Positions 54,722 to 64,000 of a stretch of 64,000 bases of DNA are shown here, in pieces. Location of the stretch: assembly GCA_018971775.1 (NCBI GenBank), contig JAGXAB010000006.1, forward strand, positions 62,001 through 126,000, read 5' to 3'. Source of the stretch: Cyanobacteria bacterium REEB67 (lineage in GTDB: Bacteria > Cyanobacteriota > Vampirovibrionia > Obscuribacterales > Obscuribacteraceae). Under the pieces are notes generated by a model. That model saw only the letters and a list, made by a program, of their open reading frames with translations. It ran no database searches and was not told where the DNA came from. How positions within the stretch are numbered: the stretch's first letter is position 1; the number at the start of each line of letters is the position of its first letter. A program made the position numbers and the translations under genes.

Positions 54722-55771
54722 GTGAGTTCGCAAAACGGAGGCCATGGCACCGTAGCCAATGGTCAAGAGGGCTGGCTAGACCAGTTTGCAGGATACCTGG
54801 AAGTAGAAAGGAACTATTCCTCTCATACGATTCGCGCCTATTTAAATGATTTGCGTCAGTTGATTGGCAGCGACTTGAGCCAGATCGCTCCTGAAGATGC
54901 CGTGATCAGCAAGGCCGTGATGAGCCCCGGCATCGGCGAAGCTGAAATGCCCGCCGAAATAAACGAAGTACTCGAAGACATTTCGAGTAGTGGCGCATCC
55001 GGTGCAACCTCCGGTTGGCTGGAAGCGGAAGGACTGCGGACCTATATCCGCCAGATCCAGGAGCAGTATTCAAGACCGACGGTGGCTAGAAAAATTTCTG
55101 CGATCAGAAGTTTTTATCGCTACCTGAGAAGAGAACAATTGATCGAAGAAGATCCGAGCAAACAAGTACGCGGTCCAAAATTGACCCGTCGTCTGCCGGC
55201 CTGCCTCGACAAAGAAGAGATCGTCAAATTGCTCATGTCCCCCGACACTAACACCGTCCTTGGTGTGCGTGACCGAGCCCTCATGGAAGTGCTCTACGCC
55301 ACAGGCATGCGCGTCAGCGAGCTGTGCGGTCTGCGCGTCCAGGACTACAATCAGGAAGCCATGGAAATGCGCGTCCTCGGTAAAGGCGGCAAGGAGCGCA
55401 TCGTATTGCTCAATCAGAGCGCTCACGGTTGGCTCTCAAAATATCTCGCCGAATACTGGACCAAGCTGGCCGAAGGTCGCACACCTCAAGCCGAACACCC
55501 CCTCTTCGTCAGCCGTCAGGCGACGCGTCTCTCTTCGCGCTCGGTGCACCGCATCGTCATGAAGCACGCGATCAAAGCCGGCATCAATAAGACGATCACT
55601 CCCCACACTCTTCGTCATACTTTCGCCACTCACTTGCTCGAAGGCGGAGCCGATCTCAGAGTCGTGCAGGATCTCCTCGGACACACCACTATCAACACCA
55701 CTCAGATTTACACACATGTAAGTCTCGAGCGCTTGAGAAGGGTCTACATCAATACCCACCCCAGAGCGTAA
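54722..55771 (+). CDS. XerC/XerD-type tyrosine recombinase
   Basis: The 349-residue recombinase has an N-terminal SAM-like DNA-binding domain and a C-terminal catalytic domain. The catalytic residues are Arg in YATGMRVSELCGLR, Lys in LGKGGKERIV, HxxR in TPHTLRHTFATHLL, His in LLGHTTINTTQ and the nucleophile Tyr in IYTHVS. Full conservation supports chromosome-dimer resolution rather than phage integration. The N-terminal domain has about 35-40 extra residues (around MSPGIGEAEMPAEI). The start is GTG at 54722. It ends at a strong terminator. XerC and XerD cannot be separated by eye. Confidence 0.9.
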   Translation: MSSQNGGHGTVANGQEGWLDQFAGYLEVERNYSSHTIRAYLNDLRQLIGSDLSQIAPEDAVISKAVMSPGIGEAEMPAEINEVLEDISSSGASGATSGWLEAEGLRTYIRQIQEQYSRPTVARKISAIRSFYRYLRREQLIEEDPSKQVRGPKLTRRLPACLDKEEIVKLLMSPDTNTVLGVRDRALMEVLYATGMRVSELCGLRVQDYNQEAMEMRVLGKGGKERIVLLNQSAHGWLSKYLAEYWTKLAEGRTPQAEHPLFVSRQATRLSSRSVHRIVMKHAIKAGINKTITPHTLRHTFATHLLEGGADLRVVQDLLGHTTINTTQIYTHVSLERLRRVYINTHPRA

Positions 55772-55830
55772 ACGTCTCAGGGAAACAAGCGGTAAGTAAA
55801 TTTCTGGTTGGTGGCAGAATAAAGACAGGT

Positions 55831-55859
55831 AAAAACGGGGTGGCAACACCCCGTTTTTT
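55831..55859 (+). terminator. Rho-independent terminator after xer gene
   Basis: Arms AAAAACGGGGTG and CACCCCGTTTTTT with loop GCAA form an almost perfect bidirectional hairpin about 60 bases after the recombinase stop. Confidence 0.93.
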
Positions 55860-55955
55860 GCACTATGTGAGCCGCGGCTCAAGCAGAGCCACCTCTCAAG
55901 CCTTAGGCTATAATGTCAGGGGCTATTAAATTGTTGAGCCAGGAAAAATGAGCAA

Positions 55956-58388
55956 GTGGCCAAACGCAGATCCGAAGCACGCAAAAAAAATCAGGGCGCG
56001 ATGGCCTCGGTCGGTCTCGTCTCCAAACGACTTTTTATTGTCTTCGCTGTAATCGCCGCTATTGGAGCCGGTTACGCCGGTGCCAAGCTCTACGGCCATA
56101 TCCAGGAAATACCCGACGTCACCATGGTCGAACGCTTCGAACCGATCGAAGCGATTCAGATTTTCGACCGTCAGGACAAGATGATCTGCACCGTCGAAGG
56201 TGACGAAGACCGGCGCGTCGTGCCGCTCAACCAGATCTCGACGCCGATGCAACAGGCGATGCTGGCAGCAGAAGATCACCACTTCTACGAGCACAATGGT
56301 ATCAACTTCTTCAGTATCATCCGTGCCACCTTCGCCAATATGCAGGCCGGGCACGTCGTCGAGGGAGGCTCGACGATTACTCAGCAGCTGGCCAAAAACC
56401 TATTTTTCAAAGATGCCGGACGCAACTTCGACCGCAAGATCAGAGAAGCGTATGTAGCCTATGAGCTGGAGCGCCGCTACACAAAAGAGCGCATCCTCAA
56501 CATGTATCTCAACCAGGTCTATTTCGGCAATAACGCTTACGGTATCGAGCGCGCCGCTTCCCGCTATTTCGACAAGACGGCCGCTGGCCTCTCGATCGCC
56601 GAATCGGCTTTTATAGCCGGTCTCGTCAAAGCGCCCTCGGAGCTCGGCACAGTGCAAAACCGTGCCGCCGCCACCGAGCGTCAAAGAGAAATCATCGACA
56701 AGATGGTCGAATACGGCTACATCACAGAGAAGCAGGCGACGGCAGCCAAGGCGCAAAAACTGGCCTTCAAAAAAGGCACCAACCCGCTGCAAAAATATCC
56801 TTACTACATAAGTTATGTCCTGCAAGTTTTGCATGAGCGCTTCAGCCAGGCCGAAATGCGCACCCAGGGCCTGAAAGTCTATACCAACCTCGATCCGCTC
56901 GCCCAGGAACTGGCCGAAAAAACGCTCAATGAAGGCATCAAGCACGCACCAAAAGGCGTCACCCAGGGTGCTCTGGTGACAATAGGAGTGCATGACGGCG
57001 ACGTCATGGCCATGGTCGGCGGTGTCGGCAACTTCTGGAAAAACCAATTCAACCGCGCCACCAACCCGCATACGGTGGGCAGCTCTTTCAAGCCTTTCGT
57101 TTATCTCACAGCATTTACCAAAGGTGTGCTCACCCCCGACAGTATCATCGACGATAGTCCCCTGACGGTGAAATCACCCTGGGGACAGGCATCTTACTCG
57201 CCGCAAAACTTCGACCACAAATTTTACGGCAAGATTCAAGTACGCCGCGCCCTGGCTCTCTCTCGCAACATTCCCTCGGTCAAAATCTGTCAGATGGTCG
57301 GCCCGGACAGCGTGATTGAAACGGCACGACTGGCCGGTGTCACCGCTAAGCTCGACAGCAATCTGTCGCTGGCCCTCGGCAGCTCGGCCGCCTCACCGCT
57401 GGAAATGGCCGGCGCTTACTCGACTTTTGCCAGAGCTGGTGTGGTGATCAAGCCGCAAGTTTTGAGAAAAATCGAAAACAATCGCGGCCAGGTGATCGAA
57501 GTATTCGAGCCCAAACAGGACAGACCCTTCCAGCTCGAGCCGATCGCCAGGCTGGTGGACTGCATGCAAAATGTCGTCCAGTGGGGCACCGGTACTCAAG
57601 CCAAGCTCGCCGATCGACCGGTAGCCGGTAAAACAGGCACCGCCGATGAAGGCAAAGACATCTGGTTCATCGGCTTCACACCGGATATGGTGACCGCTGT
57701 CTGGGGCGGAAACGACGAAAACAAACCAATCGCCGGCCACAACGTCACCGGCGGTGTGGTCATGGCCAAGATCTGGCACGACTACAACGATGCCTTTTAC
57801 AAAGCCAGGCCGACGCCGCCGGGCTCATTCATGGTGCCCTCACCGGTCAGCCCCGATGAGCTCAATGCCAAAAAAGGCGACAGCGTCGCAAAATCGGATC
57901 TACCCGGACCGGGTGAAGCTTTGAACGCAGCCGCCAGCGCCGGTAACAACGCCGCCAGCGAAACGCCCAAAAGCGAAGGCGATATCGTCCTCAAACCGAT
58001 GGAAGCAAAAACAGACGAGAGCAAGCCGAGCAGCGGCGCCGTCCTCGCTCCTTCCAACAGCGGTGCGCCGATGCCAGGTAGCGGAGGCGGATCAGCAAGC
58101 GCCAATACAAGCGCCGGCAACATTGGCGGCATTGGCGCTCAGATGGCCCCTATAGCAGCGCCGGCACCGTCGACGAGCCTGAGCAACACTTCGCCTCCAG
58201 TCGCCCCTCAGGGTGCGACAGAACAGGCAAGGTCGCCGGAAACGGCTCCGACCAAAGCCCTCAGTCCCTGGTCCAACGCTCCGATGGAATCAAAAACCAC
58301 CAAAGAGCTGATCGCCAGTCCCAAACGTCTCTATCCCTACAATGCACCGACAATCTGGATGCCGGCCAAAGCCTCCGGTGATAAATAA
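55956..58388 (+). CDS. Class A penicillin-binding protein 1A
   Basis: The 810-residue bifunctional peptidoglycan synthase has one N-terminal membrane helix (LFIVFAVIAAIGAGYAGAKL). The glycosyltransferase domain shows AAEDHHFYEHNGINFF (catalytic Glu near residue 105) and GGSTITQQLAKNLFF. The transpeptidase domain shows SxxK in VGSSFKPFVYL (Ser near 375), SxN in SRNIPSVK and KTG in VAGKTGTADEG. The C-terminal 170 residues are rich in Ser, Ala, Pro and Gly and probably disordered outside the membrane. The start is GTG at 55956. The next, very small gene overlaps its stop by one base. Confidence 0.95.
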   Translation: MAKRRSEARKKNQGAMASVGLVSKRLFIVFAVIAAIGAGYAGAKLYGHIQEIPDVTMVERFEPIEAIQIFDRQDKMICTVEGDEDRRVVPLNQISTPMQQAMLAAEDHHFYEHNGINFFSIIRATFANMQAGHVVEGGSTITQQLAKNLFFKDAGRNFDRKIREAYVAYELERRYTKERILNMYLNQVYFGNNAYGIERAASRYFDKTAAGLSIAESAFIAGLVKAPSELGTVQNRAAATERQREIIDKMVEYGYITEKQATAAKAQKLAFKKGTNPLQKYPYYISYVLQVLHERFSQAEMRTQGLKVYTNLDPLAQELAEKTLNEGIKHAPKGVTQGALVTIGVHDGDVMAMVGGVGNFWKNQFNRATNPHTVGSSFKPFVYLTAFTKGVLTPDSIIDDSPLTVKSPWGQASYSPQNFDHKFYGKIQVRRALALSRNIPSVKICQMVGPDSVIETARLAGVTAKLDSNLSLALGSSAASPLEMAGAYSTFARAGVVIKPQVLRKIENNRGQVIEVFEPKQDRPFQLEPIARLVDCMQNVVQWGTGTQAKLADRPVAGKTGTADEGKDIWFIGFTPDMVTAVWGGNDENKPIAGHNVTGGVVMAKIWHDYNDAFYKARPTPPGSFMVPSPVSPDELNAKKGDSVAKSDLPGPGEALNAAASAGNNAASETPKSEGDIVLKPMEAKTDESKPSSGAVLAPSNSGAPMPGSGGGSASANTSAGNIGGIGAQMAPIAAPAPSTSLSNTSPPVAPQGATEQARSPETAPTKALSPWSNAPMESKTTKELIASPKRLYPYNAPTIWMPAKASGDK

Positions 58389-58489
58389 TGCCCTTCCAAC
58401 CTAAAAAATCAAAGGCCAATCAGATCTGGCTGGCCACCTTTGCCATCGTCCTCCTGGCCCTCGCCCTCGAAACGCACACGTTTAATTAA
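58388..58489 (+). CDS. Small single-pass membrane protein (33 aa)
   Basis: The ATG shares its A with the last base of the PBP1A stop codon (TAATG), which implies translational reinitiation. The product has a polar, basic start (PFQPKKSKANQ) and one hydrophobic helix (IWLATFAIVLLALALE). No homologue is recalled. Such genes are commonly missed by gene callers. The gene could be chance, but the coupled start and membrane-protein composition favour a real peptide. Confidence 0.45.
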   Translation: MPFQPKKSKANQIWLATFAIVLLALALETHTFN

Positions 58490-58589
58490 GTTAGGGCAGG
58501 CCCGGAAAATTTCAATTTTTCATGGCGATTATTAGTGTGTTATTAGGACATACTTGATATCCCAGAAACGGTTCCTGCTGTAAGCTTGG

Positions 58590-59870
58590 ATGATGACCAG
58601 CACAGCCCCACACCCGGATCAGACATCCACGCCGGCCAGAGCCGCAAACCCAGGCTCTGACCCAGAGACAGACCAGATAGCCGACGAGACCATCGAAACG
58701 ATCGACGCCTTCGCCGACTCGGCCATGATCGCCGCAGTCGAGAAAAATTCGACCGCCGGTCTGCCAGGCTCGATCGCAGGCGCTATCAACAATAGCGAAT
58801 GGCAATCGCCCTACGGCAAGTCGATGACCAAAAACATCTGGTATTTTGCCGTGGCCGGCGACAGCTTGAAGCGCGGTCAGATCGTCAGCAAAGTCATGGT
58901 CAACGAGCCTGTCCTGGTCGGACGCGACAGCGAAGGCAAAGTCTTCGCCATGCGCGATATCTGTCCGCACCAGGCGGTCAAACTGAGCGCCGGGCATTTT
59001 GACGGCAAAGAAGTAGAGTGCCCCTTCCACGGTTGGCGCTTCGATACCGCCGGCGTCTGCACCGATGTGCCTTCACTGTGCGCCGATCAAAAAATGAACA
59101 CTAAAAAAATCTGCACCAGAAGTTTCTTCTGCCGTGAAGTGCTGGGCAGTGTCTGGGTCTATTTCGGCAATGCCACCGATGAAAAAGACCTGCCGGAAGT
59201 GCCTTACGCTCCCGGTCTTGATGGCTGCACCTATCACAAAGCGACGACAACACTTCTATTGCCCACCCATATCGACTATGCCGTGGCCGCTTTGATCGAT
59301 ACAGCCCATGTGCCTTTCGTGCACAAATCATGGTGGTGGCGCTCGCGTCATTCGATGAAGGAAAAAGCCAAAACCTACGTCCCCTCCGGCAGCGGCTGGA
59401 CCATGGTCAAGCACAAACCCTCGCAGCATTCGATGGTTTTCAAAATGATCGGCAAATATATCGAAACCGAAATCAGCTTCCGCCTGCCCGGCTGCCGCCG
59501 CGAGTATTTGAGTATCCACGATAAAACCATCCTGGCCGGCATCACCACACTCACCCCAATCGACGATACCCATACCGAGCTCAATCACACCACCTACTGG
59601 ACACCGGCCCTGCTGCGTCCTTTCCGCCCTGTGGTCAAACCGATTGTCGACTATTTCGTCACCACCTTCCTCACCCAGGATCAGGATCTGGCTGTCATGC
59701 AGAGTGAGATTTTAGGCAAATACAAGCCACGTCTGATCATGACGATCAAAGACGCCGGTACTCCCGGTCACTGGTATTTCCTCCTCAAAAAAGAGTGGAA
59801 CGACGCCACCGAAAAAGGCCGCGCCTTCAAAAATCCGATCAAAGAAACGATCCTGCGCTGGCGGACCTAG
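58590..59870 (+). CDS. Rieske-type non-heme iron oxygenase
   Basis: The 426-residue protein has about 75 variable N-terminal residues, then a Rieske 2Fe-2S domain with CPHQAVKLSAGHF and CPFHGWRFDTAG (C-x-H and C-x2-H ligands). The catalytic domain has the mononuclear iron site in ALIDTAHVPFVHKSWWW (Asp, His and His). The layout resembles vanillate demethylase and pheophorbide a oxygenase-type alpha subunits. No reductase or ferredoxin gene is adjacent. The substrate is not predictable. Confidence 0.88.
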   Translation: MMTSTAPHPDQTSTPARAANPGSDPETDQIADETIETIDAFADSAMIAAVEKNSTAGLPGSIAGAINNSEWQSPYGKSMTKNIWYFAVAGDSLKRGQIVSKVMVNEPVLVGRDSEGKVFAMRDICPHQAVKLSAGHFDGKEVECPFHGWRFDTAGVCTDVPSLCADQKMNTKKICTRSFFCREVLGSVWVYFGNATDEKDLPEVPYAPGLDGCTYHKATTTLLLPTHIDYAVAALIDTAHVPFVHKSWWWRSRHSMKEKAKTYVPSGSGWTMVKHKPSQHSMVFKMIGKYIETEISFRLPGCRREYLSIHDKTILAGITTLTPIDDTHTELNHTTYWTPALLRPFRPVVKPIVDYFVTTFLTQDQDLAVMQSEILGKYKPRLIMTIKDAGTPGHWYFLLKKEWNDATEKGRAFKNPIKETILRWRT

Positions 59871-60029
59871 TAAAAAATCCTAGTGCAAAATTTTTGAGTG
59901 TCCAAAATCTTCAGAGCCTCCATATAAAGTTTTAAAAGTGATGGAAGGTCAGTGGGAGTTCCCCCATTTGCTCAAGCCTGCTTCTTTTTCATACTCTTGA
60001 CATCAGCTACCAATAGAGGCGGTCTACCA

Positions 60030-60863
60030 ATGACAGACAGGGTTTCAGTCCAATCAGTATTACCTGAAGTGAGCTTTGACGCAGCACCCTCTCCCCTGCA
60101 AGCGCAGTTCATTGAGATAAAGGCCACGCACCAGGCAACGCCGGAAAAATCGGCGTCCGACAAGACGGGAAAAGTCGGCCCAGGCGACAGAACCAGTACC
60201 GGAGACAAGCTGTTCGACGAAATTACAGCAATCAAGGGCAAAGACCTCGGTCAGGGCTTCAAGGACGCCCAGTCTGCGGCAGCAGCCTTTATGACCGTAC
60301 CCGACAAAACAGAAGCGCTGCAAAAAGGCGCACCGGCCTTCGAAGCGGCCATTAAGACCTCCGACTCAAATTTCATCTCGGCTATCGCCAAATATTCGCC
60401 CGACTATAATATCGCTCGCTCCGACGTCGGAGACGCACAGGTAAAAGCTGTAATGGCCACAGATGCTTTAAAAGAATCGTTCAAAAAAATCCCCGAGGAC
60501 AAACAAGAAAGCGTCCAACAGATGATGTCGCTCTTGCAGAGCGATACAAGCCCGGCTCTAAAAGCCAGTTTGCGCAAAGAGCTCGGTCAGTATCCGGAGT
60601 TTTTGAAAAACTACGACAAAACAGAAGCGGCCATGCAAGGCGTAGCCACCTCCGTACAAAAGATGGAGCATGCCGCCCAGCCGATCATGCTGGCAGCCAG
60701 AGAAGAAGCGGCGACACGCTACATCTATGCTCATGCCTTCGAGCTCGCCGGAGAAAAAGGCAAAGCCTATCAGATGAAGCAGGAAGGTCAGGGTAAACTC
60801 GCCGATGCCGCCGAAGAATATCTGGGCGTACCCAAGCCGCCGAAAAATATCCTGACCGCCTGA
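60030..60863 (+). CDS. Uncharacterised helical protein (277 aa)
   Basis: The family is not recognised. The protein has no signal peptide or membrane helix. After a polar, low-complexity start (about 60 residues, Lys/Thr/Gly-rich) it is predicted to be all-helical, with repeated charged segments such as IPEDKQESVQQMMSLLQSD and YIYAHAFELAGEKGKAYQMK. The ATG at 60030 is preferred over a start at 59952 because AGAGGCGGTCTACCA precedes it. It is probably monocistronic. Confidence 0.65.
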   Translation: MTDRVSVQSVLPEVSFDAAPSPLQAQFIEIKATHQATPEKSASDKTGKVGPGDRTSTGDKLFDEITAIKGKDLGQGFKDAQSAAAAFMTVPDKTEALQKGAPAFEAAIKTSDSNFISAIAKYSPDYNIARSDVGDAQVKAVMATDALKESFKKIPEDKQESVQQMMSLLQSDTSPALKASLRKELGQYPEFLKNYDKTEAAMQGVATSVQKMEHAAQPIMLAAREEAATRYIYAHAFELAGEKGKAYQMKQEGQGKLADAAEEYLGVPKPPKNILTA

Positions 60864-61025
60864 CGGCCTATCAACCATTAGAAACTGACATAAGTTAGAG
60901 CGAAATAAGAAAGCGCCAGCTGACCGGCCAGCCAAATCTTTTCCGGGATTAGGTTATAGTGGCTCTCGCGTAATCGGGCGCCGCTTCGGGCGCTCGGGGC
61001 ATAGCGAGTATGGGGGTCAGTCCGG

Positions 61026-62324
61026 ATGGATTCCAAATGGATGGGATTGATTGGCTTTGTAGTGATACTCGGCCTCGCCTATCTCATGTCCAACAATCGC
61101 AAAAAAATCAACTATCGCCTGGTCATCTCAGGTTTGATCCTGCAGCTCAGCCTGGCCATCTTCGTTTTGAAAATCCCATTTGGGCAGGAGTTGTTTCGCC
61201 AGGTCGGCGACGGCATCACCGCCCTGCTTGGTTTTAGCGACGAAGGGGCGGGCTTTGTCTTTGGCGCTCTGGTGACAAAACCGGATGAGATGGTCAAATT
61301 ATTCGGTCCCGGCGCCAACTACATTTTTGCCTTCCGCGTCGTGCCGACGATCATTTTCGTTTCGTCGCTCGTCAGCATCACCTACTATTTAGGGATCATG
61401 CAGCGCGTCGTCCAGGTCGTGGCCAAGGTCGTCTCGGTGATCATGGGAGCGAGCGGCTCCGAAGCTCTGTCCAACGCCGGATCGGTCTTTGTCGGTCAGG
61501 TGGAAGCACAACTTTTGATCAAACCATATGTACCGACGATGACAAATTCCGAACTCCTCGCCTCGATGGCCGGCTCCATGGCCTGCGTTTCCGGTGGAGT
61601 CCTGGCGGTCTATATCGGCCTCGGCATCAAAGCCTCCTATTTGCTCACAGCCAGCATCATGGCTGCCCCGGGCGCACTGGTGATAGCCAAGATCGTCTTC
61701 CCAGAAACAGAAGAATCGACGACCAAAGGCACAGTCAAAATCGAAATCAAAAAGCACAACGCCAATGTGATCGATGCCGCCGCTCATGGTGCCGGCGAAG
61801 GTCTGCGCATCGGCTTGAACGTCGTGGCCATGCTGATCGCTTTTATCGCCCTCGTCCACCTCTCAAATGCCTTCATCGGCTTTACCGGGCACTGGCTGGC
61901 TATGACCGGCCTGCACCTCGACGGCATCGGCATCGACCTCAACCATCTCACTCTGCAAACCATCCTCGGTGCCTGCCTTGCTCCTGTCGCCGTCATCCTC
62001 GGCGTGCCCTTCGGCGATGCACCGCTGGTCGGCAGATTATTAGGCGAAAAAATCATCATCAATGAATTTCTCGCCTTCTCCGAACTCTCGACCATACTGA
62101 AAGATCCATCGCACACCCAGGCTCTTTCCGCCCATGGCGAGACAATCGCTACCTTTGCTCTTTGCGGTTTTGCCAATTTGAGCTCGATTGCCATGCAAAT
62201 AGGCGGCATCGGTGAGATCGCACCGTCGCGGCGCGAGGATCTGGCAAGACTGGGAGTGAAAGCCCTGATTTGCGGCACGATGGCCAGCTATCTGTCGGCC
62301 ACCGTGGCCGGTCTTCTCACATAA
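61026..62324 (+). CDS. Concentrative nucleoside transporter (NupC family)
   Basis: The 432-residue CNT-family membrane protein carries nucleosides with H+ or Na+. It has an N-terminal pair of helices, the family motif MGASGSEALSNAGSVFVGQV, the second repeat region GVPFGDAPLVGRLLGEKIII with NEFLAFSEL, and the C-terminal GFANLSSIAMQIGGIGEIAP. All are standard NupC/CNT elements. About ten helices are predicted. It lies just upstream of cstA in the same direction, which suggests coordinated nutrient scavenging. Confidence 0.93.
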   Translation: MDSKWMGLIGFVVILGLAYLMSNNRKKINYRLVISGLILQLSLAIFVLKIPFGQELFRQVGDGITALLGFSDEGAGFVFGALVTKPDEMVKLFGPGANYIFAFRVVPTIIFVSSLVSITYYLGIMQRVVQVVAKVVSVIMGASGSEALSNAGSVFVGQVEAQLLIKPYVPTMTNSELLASMAGSMACVSGGVLAVYIGLGIKASYLLTASIMAAPGALVIAKIVFPETEESTTKGTVKIEIKKHNANVIDAAAHGAGEGLRIGLNVVAMLIAFIALVHLSNAFIGFTGHWLAMTGLHLDGIGIDLNHLTLQTILGACLAPVAVILGVPFGDAPLVGRLLGEKIIINEFLAFSELSTILKDPSHTQALSAHGETIATFALCGFANLSSIAMQIGGIGEIAPSRREDLARLGVKALICGTMASYLSATVAGLLT

Positions 62325-62363
62325 CCTGCTCGACACAATCACACTCACCAAAGGGAAATGTTC

Positions 62364-64000
62364 ATGGCGGCTGGAAAATTAAAAGACCTGCTTATCTGGG
62401 GACCGATTGCGGCGATAGCGGTCTTTTCGCTTTATGTGCTGGCGATTGTGCGCGGCGAACACGTCAACGCTGTCTGGCTAATCCTGGCGGCCGGTTGTAC
62501 TTTTGCCGTCTCCTACCGCTTCTACAGTAAATTTATCGCCGAAAAAGTTTTTGAACTCTCGGACCAAGCCGAGACTCCATCCGAAAGGGTCAACGACGGC
62601 AAAGACTACGTGCCCACGCACAAGTGGGTTTTATTTGGCCATCACTTCGCCGCCATTGCCGGTGCCGGTCCACTCGTCGGACCGATCCTCGCCTCGCAAT
62701 TTGGCTTTTTACCAGGCACTTTGTGGATCATCATCGGTGTTTGCCTGGCCGGGGCCGTGCAAGACTTTGTCGTGCTCTGCGCCTCGATGCGTCGCGGCGG
62801 ACGCTCGCTCGGTCAGATGGCCAAGGATGAAATCAGCCCCCTGGCGGGCTACGTGGCCCTGATCGCCATACTACTGATCATGATGATCCTCATGGCCGTC
62901 CTCGCCCTCGTCATCGTCAATGCTCTCAAATCCAGCCCCTGGGGTACCTTTACCCTGGCCGCGACGGTGCCGATCGCAATTTTTGTCGGCATCTACATGA
63001 AGATGATCCGCCCGCACAAAGTGATGGAAGGTTCGGCCATCGGCGTCTTACTAACGATACTGGCAGTGGTGGCAGGCAAATGGGTAGCGCAGGACCCGAC
63101 ACTCGCTCCGATCTTCACCCTGACCGGCACGCAGCTATCGATATCCGTCATGGTTTATGGCTTCGTCGCCTCGGTTTTACCGGTCTGGATATTGCTTGCG
63201 CCGCGCGATTATCTCTCCGCCTTTTTGAAAATCGGCATCATCGGCATGCTTGCCGCCGGCATCATCTTCCTCCGCCCTGACTTGCAGATGCCCGCCCTGA
63301 CACGCTTTGTCAATGGCGGCGGACCGCTCTTCAGTGGCTCCATCTTTCCCTTTTGCTTTATCACTATCGCCTGCGGTGCCGTCTCCGGATTTCACGCCCT
63401 GGTATCTTCAGGCACTACGCCCAAGATGATCTGGCGCGAAAGTCACGCCCGTCCGATCGGCTACGCCAGCATGCTCTGCGAAGCGGCCGTCGCCATTATG
63501 GCAATAATCGCCGCCTGCACCCTCGATCCCGGCGTCTATTTCGCTATCAATTCACCCAAGGGTGTCGTCGGCGCCGACCACGTCGCCGCAGCCCAGATGA
63601 TCAGCTCATGGGGCTATGCCGTAAACGACAATCAAATGATCGAGCTGGCCAAAAACGTCGGCGAGGAAAATCTCTGGGGCCGCACCGGTGGCGGACCGAC
63701 CCTGGCAGTCGGCATGGCGCATATTTTTTCGCAAGTGCTCTCGAAGCTGCCGATTAAAGGCCTGGCCGAAACGACAATATCATTCTGGTATCACTTCGCC
63801 ATCATGTTCGAAGCGCTCTTTATTCTCACCTGTCTGGACGCGGGCACGCGCGTCGGCCGCTTCTTGCTGCAAGACTTCCTCGGACTGCTCTACAAACCAC
63901 TCGGCCGCACCGACTGGTATCCGGCTGTAGTGCTGAGCTCGGCTGTCGTGGTCGCCGGTTGGGGCTACTTCCTCTATCAAGGCGTCATCGATCCGCTCGG
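62364..64000 (+). CDS. cstA: Carbon starvation protein CstA, 5' part
   Basis: The frame starts at ATG 62364 (AAAGGG nine bases before; an in-frame ATG at 62358 is also possible) and runs past the window end. The visible 545 residues have many membrane helices and the CstA hallmarks [55 protein letters not shown] and [20 protein letters not shown]. CstA-type proteins take up peptides or pyruvate during carbon limitation. It is 39 bases after the nucleoside transporter gene. The 3' end is outside the window. Confidence 0.93.
   Translation, partial: MAAGKLKDLLIWGPIAAIAVFSLYVLAIVRGEHVNAVWLILAAGCTFAVSYRFYSKFIAEKVFELSDQAETPSERVNDGKDYVPTHKWVLFGHHFAAIAGAGPLVGPILASQFGFLPGTLWIIIGVCLAGAVQDFVVLCASMRRGGRSLGQMAKDEISPLAGYVALIAILLIMMILMAVLALVIVNALKSSPWGTFTLAATVPIAIFVGIYMKMIRPHKVMEGSAIGVLLTILAVVAGKWVAQDPTLAPIFTLTGTQLSISVMVYGFVASVLPVWILLAPRDYLSAFLKIGIIGMLAAGIIFLRPDLQMPALTRFVNGGGPLFSGSIFPFCFITIACGAVSGFHALVSSGTTPKMIWRESHARPIGYASMLCEAAVAIMAIIAACTLDPGVYFAINSPKGVVGADHVAAAQMISSWGYAVNDNQMIELAKNVGEENLWGRTGGGPTLAVGMAHIFSQVLSKLPIKGLAETTISFWYHFAIMFEALFILTCLDAGTRVGRFLLQDFLGLLYKPLGRTDWYPAVVLSSAVVVAGWGYFLYQGVIDPL

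Overview
The window looks like chromosome of a non-photosynthetic relative of cyanobacteria (Melainabacteria/Vampirovibrionia, most like the Obscuribacterales). The main reason is that the RNA polymerase beta-prime subunit is split into separate rpoC1 and rpoC2 genes, with a large insertion in the rpoC2 product. This split is a hallmark of the cyanobacterial lineage. System II cytochrome c maturation, a YlqD protein and a cytosolic BtuF-like protein fit that placement. No photosynthesis gene is visible. A lactate/glycolate oxidase, a Rieske oxygenase and c-type cytochrome biogenesis suggest respiratory, probably aerobic metabolism. The placement rests on gene architecture read by eye, not on a database search.

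Layout. 1-6.5 kb: end of a P5C dehydrogenase gene, ylqD, a primary-type sigma factor, then a tightly packed minus-strand operon (long-chain prenyl diphosphate synthase, siroheme synthase-like protein, ResB, CcsA). 6.8-14.3 kb: an AbiTii-like protein, membrane proteins including a TauE/DUF1634 pair, an FMN hydroxyacid oxidase with a BtuF-like protein, and threonine aldolase. 14.3-16.75 kb: a decayed island with broken genes, a tetranucleotide microsatellite and inverted arrays of 41-42 bp units. 16.8-25.6 kb: GNAT protein, ruvC, lnt, DUF192, enoyl-CoA hydratase, nfu, gap-pgk, a TPR-metalloprotease and a His-rich Clp-N protein. 25.8-44.5 kb: lineage-type proteins (GspE-N-like, DUF4388, leucine-rich-variant repeats), a thiolase, a YhaO/YhaN-like pair, a thioredoxin-like protein with an in-frame UGA, a histidine kinase, PlsC and TPR-NHL. 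44.8-54.1 kb: rpoC2, rpoC1 and rpoB with a strong promoter. 54.4-64 kb: tRNA-Sec, a Xer recombinase, PBP1A, a Rieske protein, a NupC-type transporter and the start of cstA.

The most notable observation links two distant loci. At 39040-39042 a UGA interrupts an otherwise continuous secreted thioredoxin-fold reading frame exactly where the redox-active cysteine is expected, and a stem-loop follows it. At 54388-54483 there is a tRNA with anticodon UCA, a 6-bp D stem and a long variable arm, that is, tRNA-Sec. Together they suggest a selenocysteine-using member of this lineage with a new selenoprotein. SelA, SelB and SelD are not in the window.

Other points of interest are the inverted repeat arrays around the decayed island, an SbcD/YhaO-like protein that has lost its metal ligands beside a membrane-inserted Rad50-like ATPase, and a stand-alone Clp N-domain protein with a histidine-rich linker.
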